DNA of 64,000 nt from JBCBAP01 sp038532435 (GCA_038532435.1 JBCBAP010000010.1:21336-85335); one strand, 5' to 3'; counted from the stretch's first letter, positions 26,624 to 35,505 are shown. The notes: generated from the letters alone by a model not told the origin. Numbers and translations: made by a program.

Positions 26624-27136
26624 CTAGATCGGCAGCTTGCCTGTCATGCTCTCCAGCACCGCGTCACGTCGCACGAACTTGTGCCAGAGTGCACCGGCGA
26701 CGTGGATCAGCAGCAGGAGCGGCATGATGACGAGCACCATCTCGTGCGCCCCGACCATGGCCGTGAGGAACAGTCCGCCCAGCACCGGTACCGTGTAGCC
26801 GAGCGCGATGCCAAAGCCCGTCAGAACGATGCCGAAGACGCTTGCGTAGAGACCCAGATGCACGGTCTGGGACGCGAGCCGTTCCCACGCCGGGGCGTCT
26901 GACGGCAGGCGCGTGGATCCCGCCACCTGCTTCGTCCAGAAAAGGCGGAGGATGAACAGCCCGCCGAGCAGCAGGGCGAAGATCACCTCGAACCGCAGAA
27001 CCGCCGGATCGGACAGCTGGGAGATGGAATCGAGCCCTTTGAAATAGCCGTAGCCGATCAGCCCGGCGGAGAGCCAGTGTATGCCTTTCGTCACGAAGCC
27101 GTGGGGTTTCGGGTCGGGTGTCATCGTCTTGTCCAC
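26624..27136 (-). CDS. Cytochrome b561 family membrane protein
   Basis: 170 residues, four transmembrane helices. Candidate haem ligands are His17 in the first helix region (KGIHWLSAG), a His near residue 90 (QTVHLGLYAS), and His127/His141 late in the chain (GAHEMV, LLIHVAGALWHKF). Such proteins carry electrons from quinol to periplasmic or ferric acceptors. The start is GTG 27136 with GAGG upstream; ATG 27124 is the alternative. It is followed upstream by a small membrane protein and a two-component system, which suggests that this redox module is under that system's control. Confidence 0.82.
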   Translation of the reverse strand: MDKTMTPDPKPHGFVTKGIHWLSAGLIGYGYFKGLDSISQLSDPAVLRFEVIFALLLGGLFILRLFWTKQVAGSTRLPSDAPAWERLASQTVHLGLYASVFGIVLTGFGIALGYTVPVLGGLFLTAMVGAHEMVLVIMPLLLLIHVAGALWHKFVRRDAVLESMTGKLPI

Positions 27137-27152
27137 AGGGTGCCTCGCGATC

Positions 27153-27359
27153 TCAGGCCGTTTCGGCCGTGTCTGCCTTCTCAGCGGGGATCGCCATGGC
27201 GATGAAGGGAGAGGCGAGCAGGGCGAGGAAGCCCGCGGCGAGGCCGAACAGCGCCATAAACGCGATCACGGACAGGCCGAGCCCGGCCATCAGGCAGGCG
27301 ACGCAGAACAGAACGATGCCCGAAACGGTGGCAGCGGCTTTGTCGAGGATGGTTTTCAT
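27153..27359 (-). CDS. Small membrane protein of unknown function
   Basis: 68 residues with two hydrophobic segments (VSGIVLFCVACLMAGLGLSV and FMALFGLAAGFLALLASPFI) and an alanine-rich tail. GGAGAAGACCTG precedes the ATG at a good distance. It lies 16 bp before the cytochrome b561 gene and is probably cotranscribed with it. I do not recognise the family. Confidence 0.55.
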   Translation of the reverse strand: MKTILDKAAATVSGIVLFCVACLMAGLGLSVIAFMALFGLAAGFLALLASPFIAMAIPAEKADTAETA

Positions 27360-27437
27360 CAGGTCTTCTCCAGTTTCATCCAGTGTTGCGATGAAATGGA
27401 TATGACCCCCCAGGTTTGAGAGCGCCTGACCGGAACC

Positions 27438-28703
27438 TTACAATCCTGCAAACTTCAGCAAGACGCGAAACCCTTGGGGTTTATGACCGGAGAGGACAAG
27501 CTCCGCACCGTGCCGGTCCGCAACCGCGCGCACGAGCGCGAGGCCGAGACCGGAGCCTTCCGTCGTTCGCGCCGCATCGAGGCGGACCATGGGCTTCAGG
27601 ATCTCGTCATACTGGGTGGGGTCGACGCCGGGGCCGGTATCCGCAACACCTATCGTTGCGCCCTCGACCATGATGACGACCTCGTCGCCCCCATGTGCCA
27701 GAGCGTTCTGGATCAGGTTCGCCATGGCCTGCACGAGCATCGCACGGTCTGCGGAGACCGTTCTGGGGTGGGTCGCATCGACCGTCAGGCTCTTTCCCGC
27801 ATCCTCGACCACGGGGCCGAAGATCTCCGCCAGTTCCGCGGCGAGGGCGTTCAGGTCTACATCCTCGAACCCGTCCGTGCCCTGAGCCGCCTCGATCCGG
27901 GCGACGCGCATGATCGTGTCGAAGATGTCGGAAAGCCTGCCTGCTTCCTCCAGGGCCGCCCCACGGGTGTCGCCCTCGGGCAGCATCTCGAGGGTCGCGC
28001 GCAGGCGGGCAAGCGGTGTGCGCAGATCGTGGGCGATGCTGGCGCTCAGATGCCGGGTCTGTCCGACGAGCCGCTCAAGCTCTCCGGCCGTCACATCAAG
28101 TTGTCGGGCGATCTGATCGAGATCGTCCCGGGACCGGGTGCGCCCTGTGCGGGCGGCGAGGTCTCCGGTGGCCAACCGTTCGAGCGTGTCGTTGATCCGC
28201 GCGACCCGGCGCTGGGCGAGCAGGCCGGTTGCAAGGCCGATCAGCAGCGCCAACGCGGTCACGCAGATTGCTGTTGTCCAGAGGATGCCCGCGAGCAGCT
28301 CGAGCGCGTCCTCGCTGTCGTCGAGCGGAACGGCGACCATGATGGGGGCGCCGCTTCGGTCGGTCGACACGAGAACCCGCCAGGTCTCAAACCGGCGGAA
28401 CTCGTCTTCAAGCCGGACGGTTCCGCCGCCCCGGCGTACGGCGCGCCGGACCGGCTCGGGCAGGCCGTTCAGATCATCCGGGGCACGGATCACGACGGAA
28501 AAACTGTCTGCGGCGCCATCCTCGAGGCTCGTCGCGCGGGCAAGCGTGGTGAGCGTTCCGTCGAGGCGCCGCTCCAGCGACGTCTCCCCGATTTCGAGCG
28601 CAAGGAAGATCGCGCCCGCCATGCCGACGGCGAAGATCCCCGACAGAAGCAGCGAAAGCCGGAGGGTCGAGGACCGGCGCAGCCCGGCGATCTGATCCCG
28701 CAC
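27438..28703 (-). CDS. Two-component sensor histidine kinase
   Basis: About 421 residues. One N-terminal transmembrane helix (LRLSLLLSGIFAVGMAGAIF), a periplasmic segment of about 110 residues, a second helix (AICVTALALLIGLATGLL), HAMP, then the H-box SASIAHDLRTPLARL, N-box LIQNALAHGGDE and G-boxes VADTGPGVD and GSGLGLALV. The start is taken as GTG 28703, one base after the response-regulator stop; a TTG at 28715, overlapping that gene, is also possible. It pairs with the adjacent OmpR-type regulator. Confidence 0.9.
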   Translation of the reverse strand: MRDQIAGLRRSSTLRLSLLLSGIFAVGMAGAIFLALEIGETSLERRLDGTLTTLARATSLEDGAADSFSVVIRAPDDLNGLPEPVRRAVRRGGGTVRLEDEFRRFETWRVLVSTDRSGAPIMVAVPLDDSEDALELLAGILWTTAICVTALALLIGLATGLLAQRRVARINDTLERLATGDLAARTGRTRSRDDLDQIARQLDVTAGELERLVGQTRHLSASIAHDLRTPLARLRATLEMLPEGDTRGAALEEAGRLSDIFDTIMRVARIEAAQGTDGFEDVDLNALAAELAEIFGPVVEDAGKSLTVDATHPRTVSADRAMLVQAMANLIQNALAHGGDEVVIMVEGATIGVADTGPGVDPTQYDEILKPMVRLDAARTTEGSGLGLALVRAVADRHGAELVLSGHKPQGFRVLLKFAGL

Positions 28704-28704
28704 C

Positions 28705-29388
28705 CTACTTGCCAAAGACGTACCCTTCGCCCCGCCGGGTGCGGATCAGCGCCTCCGCAAACGGCTTGTCGATCTTTGCGCGGAGTCTGCTTATATGGGT
28801 TTCGACGACGCTGGTGGTCGGGTCGAAGCTCATGTCCCAGACCTGTTCAAGCAGCATGGTGCGGGTCACGAGGCGCCCCGGCCGGCGCATGAAGTACTCC
28901 AGAAGCTTGAATTCCTTGGCCATGAGTTCGATCACCTGACCCTGCCGCTCGCATCGTCGGGCGAGAAGGTCGAGGCTCAGGTCCCCGTGGCGGAGCACCG
29001 TGGGCGCGGCCGGGGTCGCGTCTCCCCCGTCCCGTCGCCGGCCGAGCGCGTTGACCCGCGCGGAAAGCTCGGCGAAGGCAAAGGGTTTCGTGAGGTAGTC
29101 GTCTCCGCCCGCCTCAAACCCCTCGACCCGCGCATCAACTTCCGCAAGCGCAGTGAGAAAGAGGGCGGGTGTGGTGTCCTTGGATGCGCGCAACGATTTC
29201 AGCACGGCGAGCCCGTCGAGCGTCGGTACCATCCGGTCGAGGATCAGGATGTCGTAGTCCTGTGCCATTCCGGCCAGCAGCGCGTCCTTTCCGTCCGTGA
29301 AGTGATCGACAACGTGCCCCTCCTCGCTCAGACCGCACAGGATCCAGGCGCCAAGTTTCTCATCATCCTCCAGCAGCAATATCCGCAT
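28705..29388 (-). CDS. OmpR/PhoB family response regulator
   Basis: 227 residues. Receiver domain with acidic pocket LLEDDE (residues 5-10) and phosphoacceptor Asp in DILILDRMVP near 52, Lys in LTKPF near 101. The C-terminal winged helix (LMAKEFKLLEYFMRRPGRLV...VVETHISRLRAKID) binds DNA. First gene of the pair with the kinase. The PepSY gene just upstream on the same strand is a likely target, as in other systems of this kind. Confidence 0.93.
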   Translation of the reverse strand: MRILLLEDDEKLGAWILCGLSEEGHVVDHFTDGKDALLAGMAQDYDILILDRMVPTLDGLAVLKSLRASKDTTPALFLTALAEVDARVEGFEAGGDDYLTKPFAFAELSARVNALGRRRDGGDATPAAPTVLRHGDLSLDLLARRCERQGQVIELMAKEFKLLEYFMRRPGRLVTRTMLLEQVWDMSFDPTTSVVETHISRLRAKIDKPFAEALIRTRRGEGYVFGK

Positions 29389-29419
29389 GCGGCACCGGAC
29401 CTCGTCTGTGGTTGGGTCA

Positions 29420-29443
29420 GGGGCTGTCGCATCCGACAGCCCC
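29420..29443 (-). terminator. Perfect hairpin between the PepSY gene and the response regulator
   Basis: GGGGCTGTCG (29420-29429) and CGACAGCCCC (29434-29443) make a 10-bp perfect stem with a 4-nt loop, 35 bp after the PepSY stop. There is no T-run. It probably separates the highly expressed PepSY gene from the regulator genes. Confidence 0.6.
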
Positions 29444-29477
29444 GTCGCGTCTGGATCGGCGGCGCGCCGACCGGGCG

Positions 29478-29789
29478 TCAGTCGTCGTCGCCCTCATCGT
29501 CGGTTTCTGCCTCGACTTCCAAGACATCCCCCGTGTCGGCGGCAATCTCAACCTCCATTTCAATCCCGTCCGCGCCGATGATCTCGACTTCGTAGACCTG
29601 TTGACCGTCCTCGGTCTCGAGCTCCACGTCGCGAACTTCCCCGGGGACCTCCGCCAGTGCGATGGCGATCACCTCGTCTTCGGTCAGTCCGGTCTCCGTC
29701 GCTGCGGTCTGTGCCGATACGGCGGCGGCCAGTCCGCCCGCGAGCATGAGGCCGATCAGTGCGCCGCTGGTGAGTGTCTTGCTGTCCAT
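29478..29789 (-). CDS. Secreted PepSY domain protein
   Basis: 103 residues. Signal peptide (SGALIGLMLAGGLAAAVSA|Q), then one PepSY domain (TEDEVIAIALAEVPGEVRDV...YEVEIIGADG) and a strongly acidic end (EVEAETDDEGDDD). PepSY proteins are periplasmic and are often found next to two-component systems and b-type cytochromes. The acidic tail could bind metal ions. ATG 29789 has AAGGAG 7 bp upstream. Confidence 0.85.
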   Translation of the reverse strand: MDSKTLTSGALIGLMLAGGLAAAVSAQTAATETGLTEDEVIAIALAEVPGEVRDVELETEDGQQVYEVEIIGADGIEMEVEIAADTGDVLEVEAETDDEGDDD

Positions 29790-29984
29790 GTCGTGTCTCC
29801 TTCGGTTGGGTTGTGCGCGGGCTCTCTGCCTCGCGATGACACCGATATGGAGCACCGACTTTGCAGGCTGCTCTGGCGAAGCTTACAATTCTGCAAGGCT
29901 GGACGAACGGCGTTGAACTGGCTGGTTCGGCAAGGCCGTGAGCTTCGATCCGGAGCCGGGTGCGATCAGGACGGGACGACGGGT

Positions 29985-30464
29985 GTGACTGATGAACTGA
30001 CTGTGCGAAACCTTGCTGACCTGACGTCCACCGAGTTTCGCCGATTAGAACGGTTGGAGGTTTCCGCGCGTCAGGAGGTTCTCGGGAAGTCCTTCGCGGA
30101 GTCGCTCGAAGACTGGCGTGCTGCCCCGCGCGACGCAACACTCGGCGTGTGTTTCGAGTGGCAGGGGCAGCCCGTCGGGCTTGCCGTGTTCAATCGGGTG
30201 CCAGAACTCAAGGCGGCATCGATCCACGGGCTCAAGATCGCCTTGCCCTGGCAGGGCCGTGGCTGGGGGCACGTCGCCTTTGCACAGGCGGTCGGTCGGA
30301 TGATGGAGATCTGGCCCGATGTGGACACGCTGAGGCTGTCCGTGGATGCGGAGAATGCCCCCGCCCTCACGATCTATCGCGCATTCGGTATGGTCGACCG
30401 CGTGCCGCCCTGCGAGGGTCCCAACGGAATGCAGCACCTGATGCATGTGGCGCTGGTGCGGTAG
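29985..30464 (+). CDS. GNAT family N-acetyltransferase
   Basis: 159 residues from GTG 29985 (VTDELTVRNLADLTSTEF). The acetyl-CoA loop is LPWQGRGWGHVAFAQAV and the late motif is NAPALTIYRAFGMVDRV. The open frame continues upstream, but it runs antisense through the PepSY gene and has no start signal. Acceptor unknown. A clear terminator follows. Confidence 0.75.
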   Translation: MTDELTVRNLADLTSTEFRRLERLEVSARQEVLGKSFAESLEDWRAAPRDATLGVCFEWQGQPVGLAVFNRVPELKAASIHGLKIALPWQGRGWGHVAFAQAVGRMMEIWPDVDTLRLSVDAENAPALTIYRAFGMVDRVPPCEGPNGMQHLMHVALVR

Positions 30465-30480
30465 CAGGTCGTGGGGCGGA

Positions 30481-30517
30481 CGCGGGCTCTCATGAAGCCC
30501 GCGATTTCCAGATTTTT
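30481..30517 (+). terminator. Rho-independent terminator after the GNAT gene
   Basis: CGCGGGCT (30481-30488) pairs with AGCCCGCG (30496-30503), 7-nt loop, then ATTTCCAGA and TTTTTT (30512-30517). This is the clearest intrinsic terminator in the window. Confidence 0.75.
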
Positions 30518-30587
30518 TGACCTAGGCGTCGACGGAAACGCGCTGGCTGCCCGTTGAAGGAGCGTGACAGACTGAAGGGACCGCTCA

Positions 30588-31229
30588 ATGAGACACCCGT
30601 TCGCAGCCCTAATCGCGCTCACCCTTTCCACTCAGGCCGTGTCTGCCGAAACGTTCTTCGCCGATGTCTGGGCGGACAACTGGTTCGACATGCGCATCGA
30701 CGGCGCCCTCGTCGCGGAGGACAGCGTGCCGATCACGACCGAGCGGTCGTTCAATGCGGAGAGCTTCTCGTTCGACGCGGACCGCCCGTTCGTCATCGGC
30801 CTTACGGCGAAGGACTTCATCGAGAATGACACGGGTCTCGAATATATCGGCTCGCGGCGGCAGCAGATGGGCGACGGTGGCCTGATATTGCAGATCCGCG
30901 ATGCCGCGGGCGACGTTTTCGCGGTGAGTGACGAGAGCTGGCAATGCCTCGTCGTGCATGCGGCATCACTCGACACATCCTGCGAGAATGTTCCGGAGCC
31001 GATTGCGGGCGAGGGTGCGTGCACGTTCGAGATCCTCGACGAGCCTGAAGGCTGGTCCGCCCCCGACTTCGACGCATCCGCCTGGGACCCGGCCACCGTG
31101 CACTCCGAGGCCGCGGTCGATCCGAAGGACGGCAACGACAGGATCACCTGGACCGATGAGGCACGGTTCATCTGGGGGCCGGATCTGGAGCGCCACAACA
31201 CCGTCCTGTGTCGGCTGACCGTCGAATGA
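30588..31229 (+). CDS. Secreted protein of unknown function, partner of the YHYH protein
   Basis: 213 residues. Signal peptide (FAALIALTLSTQAVSA|E). The mature part is acidic and Trp-rich, and looks like a beta-sandwich carbohydrate-binding-like domain (TFFADVWADNWFDMRIDGAL, WSAPDFDASAWDPA, RFIWGPDLERHNTVLCRL). That fold suggestion is weak. Its stop overlaps the next ATG (ATGA at 31226-31229), so it is functionally linked with the YHYH-domain protein. Confidence 0.65.
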   Translation: MRHPFAALIALTLSTQAVSAETFFADVWADNWFDMRIDGALVAEDSVPITTERSFNAESFSFDADRPFVIGLTAKDFIENDTGLEYIGSRRQQMGDGGLILQIRDAAGDVFAVSDESWQCLVVHAASLDTSCENVPEPIAGEGACTFEILDEPEGWSAPDFDASAWDPATVHSEAAVDPKDGNDRITWTDEARFIWGPDLERHNTVLCRLTVE

Positions 31230-32206
31230 CCCGGGGTGGTGCCAGGGTAAAGCGCCGTGCGACGCTCGCTGCCGCTCTGGCTTCAGCGATCATGCTGCCC
31301 TCAGTTGCAACTGCGCATGAGGATCATTGCGCCGCGGTCTCCGCTTCCGTTGCGGATGCGGGGTTTGAGGAGGACGTGACCGTCACCTGCACAGACACGC
31401 ACGCGATCATCACGTCCGACACCTATCCCGATCATGAGAAGATGACCGGGATCACGGGCACCAACGAGCAGGTGCCGGTACCGGCGGAATATGCGGCACC
31501 GATCCGCCTCACTCCTGCGCTCACCGGCACACCGCTCACCCGGGATGCCGCACTCGGCGTCGCGATCAATGGCGTGCCGATCTACGACTACACCGCAGGC
31601 GGGGAGATGACCGAGGCGGATCTTGCCCATCATCAGGCCGAGCATGACACGTTCCAGACCGGCCAGCTTGATGTCTGTGGCGGCCATGCGGGCCGGGGCG
31701 ATGACTATCATTACCACATGAAGCCGACCTGCATGATGGAGCAGATGGCCAATGGCGGCGAAGACGCGATCATCGGGTGGGCCTTCGACGGGTTTCCGAT
31801 CTACGGCGACGCCAACCCCGACGGAACCGCAATCGCCGACGGCGATCTCGACATCTGCAACGGGCAGGCGGATGCCACATTCGGCTACCGCTATCACACC
31901 TCTTCGGATGCGCCCTACATCGTGCAGTGCCTGATGGGGGATGTCCCTGATTTCGAAGAACTTCCCCGCGTCAGACCTCTCACAAATGTCGACGGAGGAG
32001 CGTCCCCTGGGCGCCCGCCTCGCGGAGGGGTGGAGGGTCTGGTCTTCACCGAGACCGCAGATGGCGCCCGCAGCATGGACTACAGCTATCGCGGGGAAGA
32101 CTACTTCATCCGCTACACCCCGTCAGACCGGGAGGGCTGCTACGACTTCGTGAAACGAACGGTGACGGACGGAGGGGTCGAGACGCGCGGGGAGTACTGC
32201 AGGTAA
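31226..32206 (+). CDS. Secreted YHYH domain protein
   Basis: 326 residues. Signal peptide (ATLAAALASAIMLPSVATA|H). The name-giving motif DDYHYHMKPTC is present, preceded by DVCGGHAGRG and followed by IIGWAFDGFPIYGD and GYRYHTSSDAPYIVQC, the standard features of the YHYH domain. His-, Cys- and Asp-rich character suggests metal binding, but the family has no assigned biochemical function. ATG 31226 overlaps the stop of the preceding secreted protein. Confidence 0.82.
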   Translation: MTRGGARVKRRATLAAALASAIMLPSVATAHEDHCAAVSASVADAGFEEDVTVTCTDTHAIITSDTYPDHEKMTGITGTNEQVPVPAEYAAPIRLTPALTGTPLTRDAALGVAINGVPIYDYTAGGEMTEADLAHHQAEHDTFQTGQLDVCGGHAGRGDDYHYHMKPTCMMEQMANGGEDAIIGWAFDGFPIYGDANPDGTAIADGDLDICNGQADATFGYRYHTSSDAPYIVQCLMGDVPDFEELPRVRPLTNVDGGASPGRPPRGGVEGLVFTETADGARSMDYSYRGEDYFIRYTPSDREGCYDFVKRTVTDGGVETRGEYCR

Positions 32207-32238
32207 CGTTGGCCCACCATGGGGCCCTCGGCCGAATT

Positions 32239-32940
32239 CTAGAGCGCGAAACCGAGTTGCTCGGGCGGATCGAAGGGCTCGATCAGGTCCTCGCCATCGT
32301 CGCCTGGGCGCAACGGACGAACCTTGTGGGAGCGCATCCGCCCCTCGAACCCGGTCCCGAAGGTTGCGTCATCGACGTCCCCTCCGGCCAGCCACGTTCT
32401 CGCATCCCCGCCGGACAGCATGACCGGTGACCGGCTGTGAAGGTGGGCGATCTGCGGCAGCGCAGGGCGTGTGAGGATGGTGCAGGTGCGCAGCCCGTCC
32501 GGGCGGACCGAGTGCAGCCCGGCGAACCACATGAGCGGTTCGTTCATCTCGGGTGCGATGAACCAGGGCTGCTTGTCCGCTTTCGATCCGGTCCATTCGT
32601 AGTAGCCGAGGGCGGGCAGGATGCATCGCCCCGTCGTCCAGGCGCCGGCGAAGGTCGGCTTCTCCCGCACGGTTTCGATCCGGGCATTGAAGGTCGTGGC
32701 CTTCCAGTCGGAAAGCGGCCCCTTGAAGTGCCGGGGCACGAACCACCAGCGCGCCGACGTGAGTTCGAGCGCGTCGTTGATAAGCGTTGCAATCCGCACG
32801 GTCTGGGTGGGGCGGATGTTGAAACCCTGATCCGGGTCCTGTGCCTCCGGGTCGATGCGCCCGGCGGCATCCAGAAACCCTTGCAGGATCGCAAAGATCT
32901 CTGCCCAGCTCATCTGCCCCGTCACATGCGCACCACACAT
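32239..32940 (-). CDS. SOS response-associated peptidase (SRAP/HMCES/YedK family)
   Basis: 233 residues. Cys2 (MCGAH) is the residue that becomes N-terminal and forms a covalent adduct with abasic sites in single-stranded DNA. Other active-site elements are FNIRPTQ (Asn), GYYEW (Glu) and HSRSPVML (His). The usual MCGRF start is altered to MCGAH. Upstream codons are open in the same frame for a further 150 residues, but the family requires Met-Cys at the very start, so ATG 32940 is taken. It protects abasic DNA lesions during replication. Confidence 0.85.
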   Translation of the reverse strand: MCGAHVTGQMSWAEIFAILQGFLDAAGRIDPEAQDPDQGFNIRPTQTVRIATLINDALELTSARWWFVPRHFKGPLSDWKATTFNARIETVREKPTFAGAWTTGRCILPALGYYEWTGSKADKQPWFIAPEMNEPLMWFAGLHSVRPDGLRTCTILTRPALPQIAHLHSRSPVMLSGGDARTWLAGGDVDDATFGTGFEGRMRSHKVRPLRPGDDGEDLIEPFDPPEQLGFAL

Positions 32941-33612
32941 GCCCCCGTGATACACGGTGGGGCATTGGGCTGTCGAGGTTGGGGGTGGATGCGGCCGGGC
33001 CAACCATTGGCCACACCTGGCCATGATCTGGACTAGACCGACTTTCAACGGCGACACCGGGTCGGATCCGAACGAGCCGGGTTCCTCGGTCTTCGCGACT
33101 TGGTCGAGCATTGCATGGACTCTAAACGGAGCTTTCGGGAGGGTGATCCGCTTGGTGAAGGGCAGAGCGCGCCTTGTCGCGGGATGCTCGAACGTCTTGC
33201 TCGCGGCGAAGCCCTCGGATGCCAGGGTCAGGCCGAGCCGTGCCACTTCGGACATGTCGTCAGGATCGTGGTCGGTCACGAGGACGGAGCCGGTTGCCTT
33301 CAGTTTGATGCTGACGCACCGGTCGCTGGAGATCGACTGCGGCAGTTTCTCCGCTATGCCTTGAACCGGCATGCTGCCGGACCGCTCCACAGCGCTCCTT
33401 TACGCCGGTTCGAGTGTCGGACCGGCTGCCGCGAGCGGATCTTTAGCACATCCAACTGGACCCCGAGCAACGCACCGCAGGGCGCTCGGCACCCTTCCAG
33501 CAGCAGCTTCGGGATGGTTGAGGGTCCCATCAGCGAGTGGACCGGGGTGCCGGACGGGTCGTCCGACAGCTCGGTTTTCAGGCGCTCGACCGGCTTCGGG
33601 CCGTGCCGACCG
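32941..33612. other. 672-bp region without an assigned gene between SRAP and dctM
   Basis: No recognised gene. On the minus strand, ATG 33372 opens a frame that runs in phase into the SRAP gene without a stop; its first 90 or so codons have the high-GC third positions of real genes here (PVQGIAEKLPQSISSDRC). Another minus frame near 33430-33610 also looks protein-like (VERLKTELSDDPSG). These may be remains of a degraded gene or an unrecognised one. No family assigned. Confidence 0.35.
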
Positions 33613-34896
33613 TCAGGGAATGACGAGGTTCGGCAGGGTCAGCGAAATCGCAGGTACGAACGTGATCAGCATCAGTGCGACAAAGATCGCGATGTAAAAG
33701 GGCCAGATCGTGCGGACCGCCTTTTCCATCGGCAGCTTGCCCACCGCACAGCCGACAAAGAGGCACGTGCCCACGGGTGGTGTGCACAGACCGAGGCCGA
33801 GGTTCACCAGCAGGATCATCCCGAACTGAACCGGATCGATGCCGAGGCTGTGCATCACCGGCAGGAAGATGGGCGTGCAGATCAGGATCAGCGCGGCCAT
33901 GTCCATGATCATGCCGAGGAGCAGAAGCACAAGGTTGATCATCAGCAGGATCAGGATCGGGTTTTCCGTGATGCCCAGGAGGAATTCGACGGTGAGGTTG
34001 GGCACGCGGTAGAACGTGAGCATGTAGGCAAAGGCACCCGCGCAGGCGATCAGGATGGTCACCATGGAGGTGGTTCTGACCGACGACACCACGGCTATCT
34101 TGAACTTCTCCCACGTGATGCTGCGGTAGACCAGGAGCGTCACGACAAAGGCGTACATGGCGCCGAATGCACCGGATTCGGTGACCGTGAAGATCCCCGA
34201 AAGGACCCCGCCAACGATGATCACAGCGGTCAGAAGGCCGGGGATGGCGGCGGCAAAGCTGAGCGCGAGCGCGGTCCAGCCCGGGAACCTCTCTGCCCGA
34301 TAGCCACGCCTGACCGCGACCAGATAGGCCGCGACAGCGAGGCACAAGCACATGAGCACCCCGGGCACGACGCCCGCCAGAAACAGCTTCGAGATCGAGA
34401 CGGCTCCCCCCGTGGCGAGCGCGAAGATGATCATGTTGTGGCTGGGCGGGATGATAATCCCTGCAATCGACGAGGTCACAGTAACGTTGACCGCATAGTC
34501 CGCATCATAGCCCTTGTCCTTCATCACCGGGATGAGGATGGAGCCGAGGGCCGAGATGTCGGCAATGGCGGAACCCGAGATCCCGCCGAACAACATCGAT
34601 GAAAAGACATTCACGATGCCGAGCCCGCCCCGCACCGCGCCGACCGCGGCCTGGGCAAAGCGGACGAGGCGCTGGGCGATCCCGCCGTGAAACATCAGCT
34701 CGCCCGCGAAGATGAAGAAGGGGATCGCCATGAAGGCGTAGACGTTGATGCCCGCGACAATGCGCTGGAATCCGACGAAGAGGGGGAGCCCCTCGAACCA
34801 GAAGGCAACAATCGCCGAAATGCCGAGGGCAAACGCGACCGGGACCCCGATCGTCACGCAGAGGGCAAACGCCCCCATCAACAGCAGAAATCCCAT
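33613..34896 (-). CDS. dctM: TRAP transporter large permease, DctM subunit
   Basis: 427 residues with about 12-13 transmembrane helices. Typical DctM segments are GISGSAIADISALGSILIPV and ASSIAGIIIPPSHN-like text (TSSIAGIIIPPSHNMIIFA), and ending with LGLGLCTPPVGTCLFVGCA. It is the sodium-coupled transport subunit for an organic acid captured by the DctP protein. It follows dctQ by 2 bp. Confidence 0.94.
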   Translation of the reverse strand: MGFLLLMGAFALCVTIGVPVAFALGISAIVAFWFEGLPLFVGFQRIVAGINVYAFMAIPFFIFAGELMFHGGIAQRLVRFAQAAVGAVRGGLGIVNVFSSMLFGGISGSAIADISALGSILIPVMKDKGYDADYAVNVTVTSSIAGIIIPPSHNMIIFALATGGAVSISKLFLAGVVPGVLMCLCLAVAAYLVAVRRGYRAERFPGWTALALSFAAAIPGLLTAVIIVGGVLSGIFTVTESGAFGAMYAFVVTLLVYRSITWEKFKIAVVSSVRTTSMVTILIACAGAFAYMLTFYRVPNLTVEFLLGITENPILILLMINLVLLLLGMIMDMAALILICTPIFLPVMHSLGIDPVQFGMILLVNLGLGLCTPPVGTCLFVGCAVGKLPMEKAVRTIWPFYIAIFVALMLITFVPAISLTLPNLVIP

Positions 34897-34898
34897 GG

Positions 34899-35432
34899 TC
34901 AGCCCTGATCGATATTGTCTTTGCGGTCATCGCGCCCGAGCAGGACTCGGATCAGATGGCCGGAGGAGAAGAGGAACAGGAGCAGGCCGCAGATGGTCAT
35001 CGGCAAGGATCGAAGCCCCTCGGACCACTGGATGAGCGGGATCAGCGTGTTCCATTTGAACAGCGTGAGCTCCCACCCGTACCAGAACATCATTCCGCCG
35101 AAGGTCAGCATCAGCAAATCTGTGATGATGACGAAGAGGGTCCGCACCCGCCTCGGCACCATGTTGCGGAAGATGACGACCGACAGATGCGTGTGCTGGT
35201 GAACACCAACGGATGCACCGAAAAAGGCGATCACCATGACAAGCAACAGAGAGACCTGTTCGACCCATGTCGGCGTGTCGTTCAGCACATAGCGTCCGAA
35301 GACAAGCCAGGCGAAGATCACCGTCATCACCACCAGCGCGACACCCGCCACGATCAGGCAGATCCGGGCGATCAGATCGTAGGCTTTGTCCATCATCCGC
35401 AAGAGTGCGGGCGGTGCGTTCTGTTCTTGCAT
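34899..35432 (-). CDS. dctQ: TRAP transporter small permease, DctQ subunit
   Basis: 177 residues, four transmembrane helices (ICLIVAGVALVVMTVIFAWL, VSLLLVMVIAFFGASVGVHQ, and two more). The motif HTHLSVVIF after helix 2 is a DctQ hallmark. Start at ATG 35432; eight further codons upstream would run into the intercistronic hairpin. It assists DctM. Confidence 0.88.
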   Translation of the reverse strand: MQEQNAPPALLRMMDKAYDLIARICLIVAGVALVVMTVIFAWLVFGRYVLNDTPTWVEQVSLLLVMVIAFFGASVGVHQHTHLSVVIFRNMVPRRVRTLFVIITDLLMLTFGGMMFWYGWELTLFKWNTLIPLIQWSEGLRSLPMTICGLLLFLFSSGHLIRVLLGRDDRKDNIDQG

Positions 35433-35455
35433 ATGTCCCGTGCTCCGAAAGAACA

Positions 35456-35479
35456 CCCGGCACCAAGTGTGGTGCCGGG
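35456..35479 (-). terminator. Intercistronic hairpin between dctP and dctQ
   Basis: CCCGGCACCA (35456-35465) and TGGTGCCGGG (35470-35479) form a perfect 10-bp stem with a 4-nt loop, 26 bp after the dctP stop. In transporter operons such hairpins protect or partly terminate the message so that the binding protein is made in excess over the permeases. Confidence 0.6.
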
Positions 35480-35505
35480 CATCCTGTCAGTCCAGCTGGT
35501 TTCGC

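Noticed and set aside
33100..34602. 500-codon open frame on the plus strand
   Set aside because: Antisense to dctM; the translation is a run of His, Asp, Gln, Glu and Arg with no family features, as expected for the shadow of a membrane protein gene.
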